Below, one piece after another: positions 1 through 5,887 of a stretch of DNA of 6,203 nucleotides; position 1 is the stretch's first letter; the number at the start of each line of letters is the position of its first letter. The notes below the pieces were generated by a model. That model worked only from the letters and a program-made list of their open reading frames with translations. It was not told the DNA's origin and made no database searches. The translations under genes and the position numbers were made by a program. Origin of the DNA: Flavobacteriales bacterium UBA4011 (lineage in GTDB: Bacteria; Bacteroidota; Bacteroidia; Flavobacteriales_D; Crocinitomicaceae); NCBI GenBank assembly GCA_002384725.1, contig DGBF01000081.1, forward strand, positions 28,990 to 35,192, in the 5' to 3' direction.

Positions 1-105
1 TTTTATCGTTTTATGATAAATTCAATGAAAAATAATCTTAAAATTCCATTGAACAAAAACCTTGAAGTTCTGTTTTATTTGAAGAGACTTTCGCCTCTAA
101 AACCG

Positions 106-113
106 TACCTTTA
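106..113 (+). promoter_or_regulatory. Candidate Bacteroidota -7 element of hemL
   Basis: TACCTTTA matches the Bacteroidota -7 consensus TAnnTTTG at all fixed positions except the last, and it lies 23 bases before the hemL ATG, a normal leader length. No convincing TTG or TTTG -33 element sits at the usual 17-20 base spacing. The nearest TTTG (78-81) is 24 bases upstream, which is too far. The rest of 1-136 shows no gene, only a weak AT-rich 6-bp hairpin at 2-20. Confidence 0.35.
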
Positions 114-136
114 CACTCGCAAATAATTCAACTATT

Positions 137-1429
137 ATGTCAATAAATCGTTCTACATCTGAAGGCCTTTTCGAAAAAGCAAAAACTTATTTTCCAGGTG
201 GTGTAAATTCACCCGTTCGTGCTTTTAAATCCGTTGGTGGGGCTCCCTTATTTATGAAAAAAGGCGCTGGCGCAATGATTTGGGACGAAGACGACAATGA
301 ATTTATTGATTTCTGTTGCTCTTGGGGGCCGCTTGTTTTGGGTCATAGAAATGAAAACATCTTTCAGGCTGTAATGTCTGCTATGGATAAAGGCACAAGC
401 TTTGGAGCACCAACCAAACTAGAAAGTGAATTGGCAGAACTGATTTTGTCTAACAACCCTTTTATCGAAAAAATGCGTTTTGTGTCTTCCGGGACAGAAG
501 CCGTAATGAGCGCAATTCGACTAGCTCGAGGATATACAGGAAAAGACAAAATATTGAAGTTTGAAGGCTGCTATCATGGACACCTTGATGCAACGTTAGT
601 AAGTGCAGGTAGCGGCTTAGCTACCTTGGGAACCTCTTCATCTGCAGGTGTTCCGGAGATTTTAGCAAAACAAACACTAGTGCTTCCATTAAATGATATT
701 GAAGCATTACGCAAATGTTTTAATGAACATTCGAACGAATTAGCCAGTGTAATTATCGAGCCTATTCCTGCCAACAACGGTCTGCTTTTACAAGAAAAAA
801 CGTTCCTACAAGAACTTCGATCTTTATGTACCGAGTATAAAGTTCTTTTGCATTTTGACGAAGTCATCTCTGGCTTTAGAGTAAGCTTCACAGGAGCTGC
901 TGGACTATATAATATCAAACCAGATATAATAACCTACGGGAAAATCATTGGCGGCGGTTTGCCTGTTGGTGCCTTTGGTGCCAGCTCTGAAATTATGGCT
1001 TTAATATCGCCTGAAGGACCTGTTTATCAAGCAGGAACTTTAAGTGGAAACCCTGTTGCAATGGCCGCGGGAATTGCGCAATTGACCGAATGTGCAAAGC
1101 CGGGTTTTTACGAAGATCAAGAAGAACGAACACTTTATTTCGTGAATGCAATTAATCAACACGCCAAAAACAAAGGCTTCGATTTTCAAATTGTTACCAT
1201 TGGATCTATTTTCTGGCTTTCGTTTGATGGAAAAACGACTGTTCGTGAAAGCGCGAGAATAAATGCTGATATGACGTTATTTAAAAAGCTCTTCAGTGCG
1301 CTTTTGGACCGCGGCATATATATTGGCCCCAGTGGATATGAGGTTGGGTTTATTTCTCAAGCTCACACGAAAGAGATTTTGGATATTGCCATCGTAAAAT
1401 TTTGCGCTGGCATGGATGAAGTAATGTAA
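137..1429 (+). CDS. hemL: Glutamate-1-semialdehyde 2,1-aminomutase
   Basis: Cytoplasmic PLP enzyme that converts glutamate-1-semialdehyde into 5-aminolevulinate, the last step of the C5 route to heme and other tetrapyrroles. The 430-residue length is typical of the family. The protein opens with the family signature AKTYFPGGVNSPVRAF (residues 15-30). SSGTE at 117-121 forms part of the PLP phosphate site, Tyr146 in GCYHGH stacks on the cofactor, and Asp241 in HFDEVISGFR binds the pyridine nitrogen. Lys269 in TYGKIIGGGLPVGAFG is the Schiff-base lysine. The gene is a class III aminotransferase-fold protein; the gatekeeping-loop region with a GTLSGNPVAMAAG stretch separates GSAM from other family members. 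The ATG start fits homologues and there is no better upstream start. No neighbouring heme gene is visible in the window, so the gene may be transcribed alone. No clear terminator follows it. Confidence 0.97.
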   Translation: MSINRSTSEGLFEKAKTYFPGGVNSPVRAFKSVGGAPLFMKKGAGAMIWDEDDNEFIDFCCSWGPLVLGHRNENIFQAVMSAMDKGTSFGAPTKLESELAELILSNNPFIEKMRFVSSGTEAVMSAIRLARGYTGKDKILKFEGCYHGHLDATLVSAGSGLATLGTSSSAGVPEILAKQTLVLPLNDIEALRKCFNEHSNELASVIIEPIPANNGLLLQEKTFLQELRSLCTEYKVLLHFDEVISGFRVSFTGAAGLYNIKPDIITYGKIIGGGLPVGAFGASSEIMALISPEGPVYQAGTLSGNPVAMAAGIAQLTECAKPGFYEDQEERTLYFVNAINQHAKNKGFDFQIVTIGSIFWLSFDGKTTVRESARINADMTLFKKLFSALLDRGIYIGPSGYEVGFISQAHTKEILDIAIVKFCAGMDEVM

Positions 1430-1463
1430 AAAATGTCGATTTCTCTTGTCTAATTCATTAATT

Positions 1464-1769
1464 TTTGGTTTTAAGATTTCTACTAGATTCATCCCCGTAT
1501 CCATTTCGGGTGAGTATTAGGTTTTAGATGGTAATTTAAGGCCATATATCTGAGTCCATTTGGGAACTATGCTTGCTGCAGCTAAAGTTGGCGGTGAAGG
1601 ATAATCAAAAGGGCATTTCAACGTCGCTCCTGTAGCGGGAATTGAATTTAATATCAACGATAACTTAGGTTTGAATTTAAATATCAAATACGGAATTACA
1701 TTTTTTGAAGATGTATTAGGCGAAAATGACACTTTTTCTTCATTAAGTCCAAACATTGGTCATTTCTAG
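1464..1769 (+). pseudogene. Remnant of an outer-membrane beta-barrel protein gene
   Basis: There is no intact gene at 1430-1909, but one plus-strand frame reads as a coherent barrel C-terminal half. It gives FKISTRFIPVSISGEY, then TAG (1518-1520), VLDGNLRPYI, TGA (1551-1553), VHLGTMLAAAKVGGEG, TAA (1602-1604), then a stretch from 1605 that includes FNVAPVAGIEFNINDNLGLN and NIKYGITFFEDVLGEN, ending at TAG (1767-1769). The alternating hydrophobic strands, the IPV..GEY..LDGN.RPY pattern and the PVAG.E pattern resemble the small OmpA/OmpW-like barrels (OMP_b-brl type) of Bacteroidota. All pieces share one frame with no shift needed, so decay seems to be by nonsense substitution plus loss of the 5' half. 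The same frame is open back to the hemL stop at 1427-1429 without an ATG. The normal C-terminal aromatic strand appears cut short after SPNIG. Family assignment is by pattern only. The remaining 1770-1909 holds nothing I can identify. Confidence 0.6.
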
Positions 1770-1909
1770 CGTTTATAAGCGTATCGAGAGGTTAAGTTTG
1801 TTTAGGAAAGCGCTGTTAATTCTTTACTGGTGCTTTTTGGTTTAAACCGCTCTTAATTGCTATCAGCATTATGGTTATCCGTTGGCAAAAAGATGTCGGT
1901 TTCCGAAAA

Positions 1910-2986
1910 CTAAATTGCTGGTTTAACAACACTCACCTCAAACAATTTGCTCCAGTATTTCCCTGTTAAGTAAAACTTACCATTGGTTTTGTTGTAGGCT
2001 ATTCCATTCAGAACATCACCTCCACTTTGGCCTTTTGCTTCCAATTCAGTGGCATTAATAATCGCCTTTACTTTTCCGTTCTCCGGATGAATGACAAGTA
2101 TAGCATTGGTTTGCCAAACATTGGCGTAAATCATTCCATCCACAAATTCCAATTCATTGATGTTCCCCATCGAGGTTTCTTTCGAAGCCACATGAATAGT
2201 TGATACAATTTCAAAGGTCTTAGGATCTCTTTTTGTTATGGCGTCTGAGCCGTTCGCCATGTATAAAAACTCGCCATCGTTGCACAATCCCCAACCTTCA
2301 CCTTTGTAAGACTTTTCATCAATTAATTTCAAGGTGTTTTTGTCATAAATAAAGCACTTGCCCGTGGTATACGTAAGCTGATAAATTTTATCCCCAAGAA
2401 TCGTTATTCCTTCTCCAAAATAATTGGCATCTAGACCTATTTTCTTGGCGTATTCTCCTGAATTAATGTCAATGGTTCCAAGGAGTGTACTTCCGCTGTG
2501 ATTTGGGTCACCTGTTCCTTGATACAACGTATTCCCGTCAAATTCCAATCCTTGTGTAAAGTGATTGGTGTTGTGCGGATACGTTTTCGAAATGGAAATA
2601 GACCAAATCTCCTGTTTGATGTCAGAAAGTATCTTCACCAAACGATTGTCAGAGTCGGTTGAACCATCATTCATGGTGCTGACCAAATGCAGATTTCTTG
2701 TTCCTAAACCGTAATATCCTGCATTCAGTCTGAAATTTATTTTTCCCTTTGGAGAAGTCCATGTTTTGAAAATGCTGTCGTTATAGATCAATTCTACTTT
2801 TGCAACGTCGTCTTTTTTTACTTCAAATGCAATATCAACCGCATTGTTCCACTCCGTTGCTAAATTTTCTTTGAAAGTAAATTCGGCTGGTAGTCCGTAA
2901 TCATCACCACTTCCTTTGGGCCAAGAGCCGATTATAAAAGCGACACCGACCAAAACGATCAGACCAATAATGATGTGCTTCTTCAT
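1910..2986 (-). CDS. Glutaminyl-peptide cyclotransferase, plant type (Glu_cyclase_2)
   Basis: Predicted to cyclise N-terminal glutamine of peptides or proteins to pyroglutamate. It belongs to the papaya-type beta-propeller family, unrelated to the zinc-dependent animal enzymes. Residues 5-20 form a hydrophobic segment after MKKH, so it is exported or membrane-anchored. There is no cysteine near it, hence no lipobox. Residues 32-125 look like a beta-sandwich extension seen in Bacteroidota members. The propeller follows, with FTQGLEFDGNTLYQGTGD (143-160), YFGEGI (189-194), GEGWGLCNDGEFLYMANGSD (229-248), NELEFVDGMIYANVW (277-291), DVLNGIAY (324-331) and FYLTGKYWSKLFEV (338-351). The start codon overlaps the stop of the upstream ytxJ gene by 4 bases (ATGA), implying co-translation. 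It is the last gene of the pheS unit; no clear terminator is visible after it. Activity is inferred from the family, and the substrate is unknown. Confidence 0.88.
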   Translation of the reverse strand: MKKHIIIGLIVLVGVAFIIGSWPKGSGDDYGLPAEFTFKENLATEWNNAVDIAFEVKKDDVAKVELIYNDSIFKTWTSPKGKINFRLNAGYYGLGTRNLHLVSTMNDGSTDSDNRLVKILSDIKQEIWSISISKTYPHNTNHFTQGLEFDGNTLYQGTGDPNHSGSTLLGTIDINSGEYAKKIGLDANYFGEGITILGDKIYQLTYTTGKCFIYDKNTLKLIDEKSYKGEGWGLCNDGEFLYMANGSDAITKRDPKTFEIVSTIHVASKETSMGNINELEFVDGMIYANVWQTNAILVIHPENGKVKAIINATELEAKGQSGGDVLNGIAYNKTNGKFYLTGKYWSKLFEVSVVKPAI

Positions 2987-3360
2987 TTTTTAAAACTGTT
3001 TACCGCTACTCTCGAGCTAATTTGCCCGTGCGTTTCTGTATAAATTACCTCGCCGTTTTTAAGTGCAATTACCTGCGGTGACTGATGATAAACACCCGTT
3101 TTTTCTGCTATTGAATTGGAAATGTCACGATGTACTAGAAGATCCAAATACCAAATGTGTGTTGAATTGTATTCTTCGTTCCATTCCGTTTCAAACCTTC
3201 GGAAAGCGATACTGGAAATATTACAACGCGTACTGTGTTTGAAAAGAATATGTTGCTCTCCGCTTTTATTATCTAAAATTTCTTGAAGCTGCGACATTTC
3301 CGTTAGCTTTTGCCAAGGAATCGTTTTCGTGCTTTTTTCCTTTGTTGAAAACCAACTCAT
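2983..3360 (-). CDS. ytxJ: YtxJ family monothiol bacilliredoxin
   Basis: A thioredoxin-fold protein of 125 residues related to Bacillus YtxJ (BrxC), thought to remove bacillithiol from oxidised protein cysteines in the cytoplasm. The fit is seen in ILFKHSTRCNISSIAF (residues 38-53), with Cys46 as the only cysteine of the protein. The next marker is the acidic/aromatic strand IWYLDLLVHRDIS and the cis-proline motif HQSPQVI, followed by the final strand KNGEVIYTETHGQIS. Family members commonly carry a proline or serine after the active cysteine; here it is Asn47. A lone cysteine fits a monothiol mechanism. There is no signal peptide. The gene starts 2 bases after the pheS stop and its TGA overlaps the ATG of the glutaminyl cyclase gene, so it sits inside a compact operon. 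The presence of this protein suggests the organism makes bacillithiol, but no biosynthesis gene (bshA/B/C) is in view. Confidence 0.87.
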   Translation of the reverse strand: MSWFSTKEKSTKTIPWQKLTEMSQLQEILDNKSGEQHILFKHSTRCNISSIAFRRFETEWNEEYNSTHIWYLDLLVHRDISNSIAEKTGVYHQSPQVIALKNGEVIYTETHGQISSRVAVNSFKK

Positions 3361-3362
3361 AA

Positions 3363-4382
3363 TTATCCTGCTGTAAATTGTTTTAAGAATCGAATATCGT
3401 TCTCACTGTATAAACGCAAATCGTTGACTTTGTATTTCAATTGTGCGATACGTTCAACGCCCATTCCGAAGGCAAACCCGCTGTATTCTTTGGAATCAAT
3501 TCCATTTGCTTCGAGCACGGCTGGATCGACCATTCCGCATCCTAAAATCTCAAGCCAACCTGTATGCTTGCACACGTTGCACCCTTTAGAATTGCAAATT
3601 GTGCACGATACATCGACTTCTGCTGAAGGTTCGGTAAATGGAAAATAACTTGGTCTTAATCTGATTTGTGCTTCTTCGCCAAACAATTCTTTTGCGAAAT
3701 AGGACAAGGTTTGTTTCAAATCTGCAAATGAAACTTTCTTATCTATGTATAATCCTTCCACTTGATGAAAAAAACAATGCGCTCGGGCTGAAATTGCCTC
3801 ATTTCGGTAAACTCTTCCTGGAGAAATTGTTCGAATGGGTGGCTTTTCGTTTTCCATTACACGAACTTGAACACTCGATGTATGTGTGCGAAGCGCCATT
3901 TCTTTTTCTCCTTTTTCAATGAAGAATGTGTCTTGCATATCACGAGCCGGGTGCTCTGGCGGAAAGTTTAATGCTGAAAAGTTGTGCCAATCATCTTCAA
4001 TTTCTGGTCCTTCTGAAACCGCATAACCGATGCGTGCAAAAATTTCAATTATTTCACTTCGCACCAAAGACAATGGGTGACGAGAGCCAATATTAAAGTT
4101 TTCCGATGGTCGAGTCAGATCGATTTTTTCGTCAGTCGAACTCGAATCTTCTAAATTATCTTTGTGCTTTTGATAAATTGCCTCCAAATCCATACGAAGC
4201 GAATTCAACAATTGCCCCGCTTCTTTCTTGTGCTCATTCGCTAAAGCTTTTAAGTCTCCAAAAAGTTCCTTAATCACTCCCTTCGTCCCTAAATACTGGA
4301 TACGGAATACTTCCAACGACTCTTTGTTTTTTATCGATTCAGCTTTGATTTTTTCGCGAATCTGGGCAATTTTTTCCTTCAT
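3363..4382 (-). CDS. pheS: Phenylalanine-tRNA ligase alpha subunit
   Basis: Catalytic subunit of the alpha2-beta2 class II synthetase that charges tRNA-Phe; the beta subunit gene is not in the window. With the ATG at 4382 the protein has 339 residues, the usual length. An in-frame ATG at 4457 would add 25 residues unlike the family (MEQFCPSKSYRKYKENEPF...), so I reject it. Residues 1-85 form the N-terminal helical arm that binds tRNA. Catalytic landmarks are SEGPEIEDDWHNFSALNFP (123-141), motif 2 region RTISPGRVYRNEAISARAH (184-202), FFHQVEG (204-210), YFPFTEPSAEVDVS (246-259) and motif 3 FAFGMGVERIAQL (303-315). Ala304 in the phenylalanine pocket is the wild-type residue. Cys260, Cys263, Cys268 and Cys271 form the knuckle-like insert also seen in Firmicutes and Bacteroidota PheS. 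The gene heads a unit with ytxJ and the glutaminyl cyclase gene. Confidence 0.96.
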   Translation of the reverse strand: MKEKIAQIREKIKAESIKNKESLEVFRIQYLGTKGVIKELFGDLKALANEHKKEAGQLLNSLRMDLEAIYQKHKDNLEDSSSTDEKIDLTRPSENFNIGSRHPLSLVRSEIIEIFARIGYAVSEGPEIEDDWHNFSALNFPPEHPARDMQDTFFIEKGEKEMALRTHTSSVQVRVMENEKPPIRTISPGRVYRNEAISARAHCFFHQVEGLYIDKKVSFADLKQTLSYFAKELFGEEAQIRLRPSYFPFTEPSAEVDVSCTICNSKGCNVCKHTGWLEILGCGMVDPAVLEANGIDSKEYSGFAFGMGVERIAQLKYKVNDLRLYSENDIRFLKQFTAG

Positions 4383-4443
4383 TTCTATGTAATCTACTAT
4401 GAACGGCTCATTTTCTTTGTACTTCCTGTAACTTTTCGAGGGA

Positions 4444-4473
4444 CAAAACTGTTCCACTTAATGAATTGACAGA
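4444..4473 (-). promoter_or_regulatory. Candidate promoter of the pheS-ytxJ-cyclase unit
   Basis: Read on the minus strand, CAGTTTTG (4451-4444) differs from the Bacteroidota -7 box TAnnTTTG by one fixed base. TCTG (4473-4470) resembles the -33 TTTG and is 18 bases upstream. Transcription would then begin near 4436, downstream of the ATG at 4457 but upstream of the one at 4382, which supports the shorter PheS start. Weak on its own. Confidence 0.35.
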
Positions 4474-4515
4474 ATGTATGCGAAGTTAAAGATTTTACAG
4501 GAAATTAGCATTCTG

Positions 4516-4546
4516 TCTGGGATTAATAAAAAATAGTTTATCTTTG
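4516..4546 (+). promoter_or_regulatory. Bacteroidota-type promoter of the lipoprotein genes
   Basis: TATCTTTG (4539-4546) matches the -7 consensus TAnnTTTG perfectly. TCTG (4516-4519) matches the -33 TTTG at three of four bases, with exactly 19 bases between. The start of transcription would be near 4553, giving a leader of about 17 bases before the ATG at 4570. It faces away from pheS and should serve both lipoprotein genes, which end at the terminator at 5393-5418. Confidence 0.7.
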
Positions 4547-4569
4547 GAGGCACTAATTTTGAGCAGATT

Positions 4570-4953
4570 ATGAAAAAATCACTTTCTAAACTAAGTATTA
4601 TCGGCCTTTTGGCGTTGTCAATTGGCTTTTTTCAATCGTGTAAAAACAAAGACCCTTCTTTCGCAAAAGTATACGTGCGTAGTCTTAACGACCAATTGGT
4701 AGAGGGTGCAAAAGTGATTATTATCGGTGATGTAGACAATGCAACAGCAACCTCTCCTTATGTAGATACTTTGTTGACAAATTCATCAGGTTTCGCTCAA
4801 TTTCCAATGGAAGATTACTTTACAACGGCTGGAGAAGACAACCCTGTAGGTGTGTTTGACGTTATAGTGAAAAAGGGACAAGAATACGGTGAAGCCTCAG
4901 GTTTTAGAGTTCGAATTCACAATACTTCTGTTAAAACAGTTGGTTTTCAATAG
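4570..4953 (+). CDS. Small lipoprotein of the tandem family, copy 1 (unknown function)
   Basis: A 127-residue protein not recognised by name. It has a basic start (MKKSLSK), a hydrophobic run and a lipobox FQSC with Cys24 as the predicted lipidated residue, giving a mature protein of 104 residues. The body begins AKVYVRSLNDQLVEGAKVII (32-51), then an AT-containing loop, DTLLTNSSGFAQF (65-77), and ends in KTVGFQ. This strand-turn-strand pattern resembles a single carboxypeptidase-regulatory-like or Ig-like beta-sandwich domain with no catalytic residues visible. It is clearly related to the next gene (shared AK[VI]YVR, KVII, DT..-NS-G-A-F and final TV-Q) but much more divergent from it than the next gene is from the broken third copy. 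It begins 24 bases after a consensus -7 box, and the following gene starts after an 18-base gap, so the two are probably cotranscribed. Likely on the outer membrane. Confidence 0.85.
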   Translation: MKKSLSKLSIIGLLALSIGFFQSCKNKDPSFAKVYVRSLNDQLVEGAKVIIIGDVDNATATSPYVDTLLTNSSGFAQFPMEDYFTTAGEDNPVGVFDVIVKKGQEYGEASGFRVRIHNTSVKTVGFQ

Positions 4954-4971
4954 AAACAAAATAGTACAATC

Positions 4972-5364
4972 ATGAAAAAATTATTATTTCCTTTATTTTT
5001 CGTCGGTCTTATTGTTGTAGGTTCAACCTTGGTTGGGTGCAACAAAAAAGAAGATACAATCGCTAAAATCTATGTTCGTGATGCGAATAACGATGTAGTA
5101 TCAGGTGTAAAAGTTATTATTTACGGTGAGTCATCTGAACCAGGAAAACAAGGGAAAGTAAATATCGCAGATACCGCAACGAGTAACTCTGCTGGTGAAG
5201 CAATTTTCAATTTAAATTATATGTACCAAGCTGGCCAGGCTGGTGTAGCTGTTTTAAATCTTTCTGCAAACAAACCTGTACCAGGTGGTAGTTCACTTAC
5301 TGGAAGCGGAATCATTAAAGTGGTTGAAGAACTGACGAACGAAGAAACTGTCTTTATTCAATAA
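4972..5364 (+). CDS. Small lipoprotein of the tandem family, copy 2 (unknown function)
   Basis: A 130-residue protein with signal MKKLLFPLFFVGLIVVGSTL and lipobox LVGC; Cys23 is the predicted lipid anchor. Residues just after it (NKKED) are charged and resemble the K-(D/E) export signals that send some Bacteroidota lipoproteins to the cell surface, which is only suggestive. The mature domain starts AKIYVRDANNDVVSGVKVII (31-50), continues ADTATSNSAGEAIFNLNYMY and QAGQAGVAVLNLSANK, and ends ETVFIQ. It looks like one small all-beta domain of carboxypeptidase-regulatory-like type, lacking any enzyme motif. It follows copy 1 by 18 bases and is followed after 28 bases by a strong intrinsic terminator, so the operon ends here. 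The gene is the apparent parent or sister of the broken copy at 5474-5867. Role could be surface adhesion or structural, but nothing in the sequence shows this. Confidence 0.88.
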   Translation: MKKLLFPLFFVGLIVVGSTLVGCNKKEDTIAKIYVRDANNDVVSGVKVIIYGESSEPGKQGKVNIADTATSNSAGEAIFNLNYMYQAGQAGVAVLNLSANKPVPGGSSLTGSGIIKVVEELTNEETVFIQ

Positions 5365-5392
5365 GGACATTAAACTAGAGCTATGAAATTAA

Positions 5393-5418
5393 GGCGACCC
5401 AAAAGGGTCGCCTTTTTT
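5393..5418 (+). terminator. Intrinsic terminator of the lipoprotein operon
   Basis: GGCGACCC (5393-5400), loop AAAA, GGGTCGCC (5405-5412) and then six T (5413-5418). The stem is a perfect 8 bp with seven G:C pairs and one A:T. It is 28 bases after the copy 2 stop codon and separates copies 1 and 2 from the broken copy 3. Confidence 0.95.
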
Positions 5419-5473
5419 AGGCTTGTACCTTTTCATCATTTGAAATTGTTATACAAACACGAAACTGATCAAG

Positions 5474-5867
5474 GTGAAAACCCTTCTGTTTTCTTTCGGT
5501 ATTTTATTTTTAGCATTCTCGCTGTTTCTTTTATCGCGATTTCGGGCTGCAATAAAAAGAAAGATGCAATTGCAAAATCTTTGTTCGCGATGCGGATAAT
5601 AATCTAGTAACAGGCGCAAAAGTGATAATTTATGGTGAAGGAACACCTCCAAGAGTTTCCAATATCGCGGATACTGCAGTAAGTAATTCCGCAGGTGAGG
5701 CAATGTTTAATTTGAATTATATGCGCAAAGCCGGTCAAGCTGGCGTTGCTGTGTTGAATATTTCAGCGAACAAAAACATCCCTGGAAGTTCTCCTCTTGC
5801 GGGAAGCGATATCATTAAAGTGGTTGAACAAACTACGAACAGTGAAACAGTATTTGTTCAAAATTAA
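5474..5867 (+). pseudogene. Broken third copy of the lipoprotein family
   Basis: Three frames must be joined to recover a protein like copy 2. From a GTG at 5474: VKTLLFSFGILFLA. A single-base loss near 5507-5515 moves to the next frame: ILAVSFIAISGCNKKKDAIAK, with the lipobox Cys at 5548-5550. A second single-base loss in the A-run 5574-5577 moves to the third: IFVRDADNNLVTGAKVII and on to ETVFVQN, TAA at 5865-5867. The body aligns with copy 2 almost residue for residue (ADTA.SNSAGEA.FNLNYM, QAGVAVLN.SANK, IIKVVE, ETVF.Q). As it stands, reading from the signal peptide side stops at a TAG at 5605-5607. It also lacks an evident promoter and lies behind a strong terminator. The original start was presumably ATG. 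A sequencing or assembly error in one A-run could explain the second shift but not both easily. A frame that starts at 5383 overlaps the terminator and is not the natural start. Confidence 0.8.
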
Positions 5868-5887
5868 TGCTCAATTCAACCTACAAA

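Noticed and set aside
364..918. Two minus-strand frames (364-549 and 574-918) inside hemL
   Set aside because: They are fully covered by hemL, with full catalytic motifs on the plus strand; antisense frames of this size are expected.
1517..1756. Minus-strand open frame of 79 codons across the intergenic region
   Set aside because: It is the antisense shadow of the plus-strand barrel remnant, whose sequence makes structural sense. The minus translation is rich in P, K and S with no domain pattern.
1839..1848. GGTTTAAACC palindrome as a bidirectional terminator between hemL and the cyclase gene
   Set aside because: The palindrome has no loop, is AT-rich in the centre and has no stem strong enough to terminate; likely chance.
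3424..3922. Two plus-strand frames inside pheS
   Set aside because: They are antisense shadows of a conserved synthetase gene with no motif or promoter.
4383..4457. A 25-residue N-terminal extension of PheS from the ATG at 4457
   Set aside because: The extension does not resemble PheS; the internal ATG gives the usual 339 residues and a promoter candidate lies inside the extension.
5426..5433. TACCTTTT as a -7 box for the third lipoprotein copy
   Set aside because: It has no -33 partner at proper spacing (AAGG occupies that position), and it is just after the terminator; too weak to call.
5383..5607. Plus-strand frame starting ATGAAATTAAGG and reaching the lipobox of copy 3
   Set aside because: Its first 12 codons consist of the perfect terminator hairpin, and the residues before the signal segment are unlike any lipoprotein start. 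Only the part after about 5515 belongs to the broken gene.
5449..5703. Minus-strand open frame of 84 codons opposite the broken copy
   Set aside because: It is antisense to sequence clearly homologous to copy 2 on the plus strand and shows no domain.
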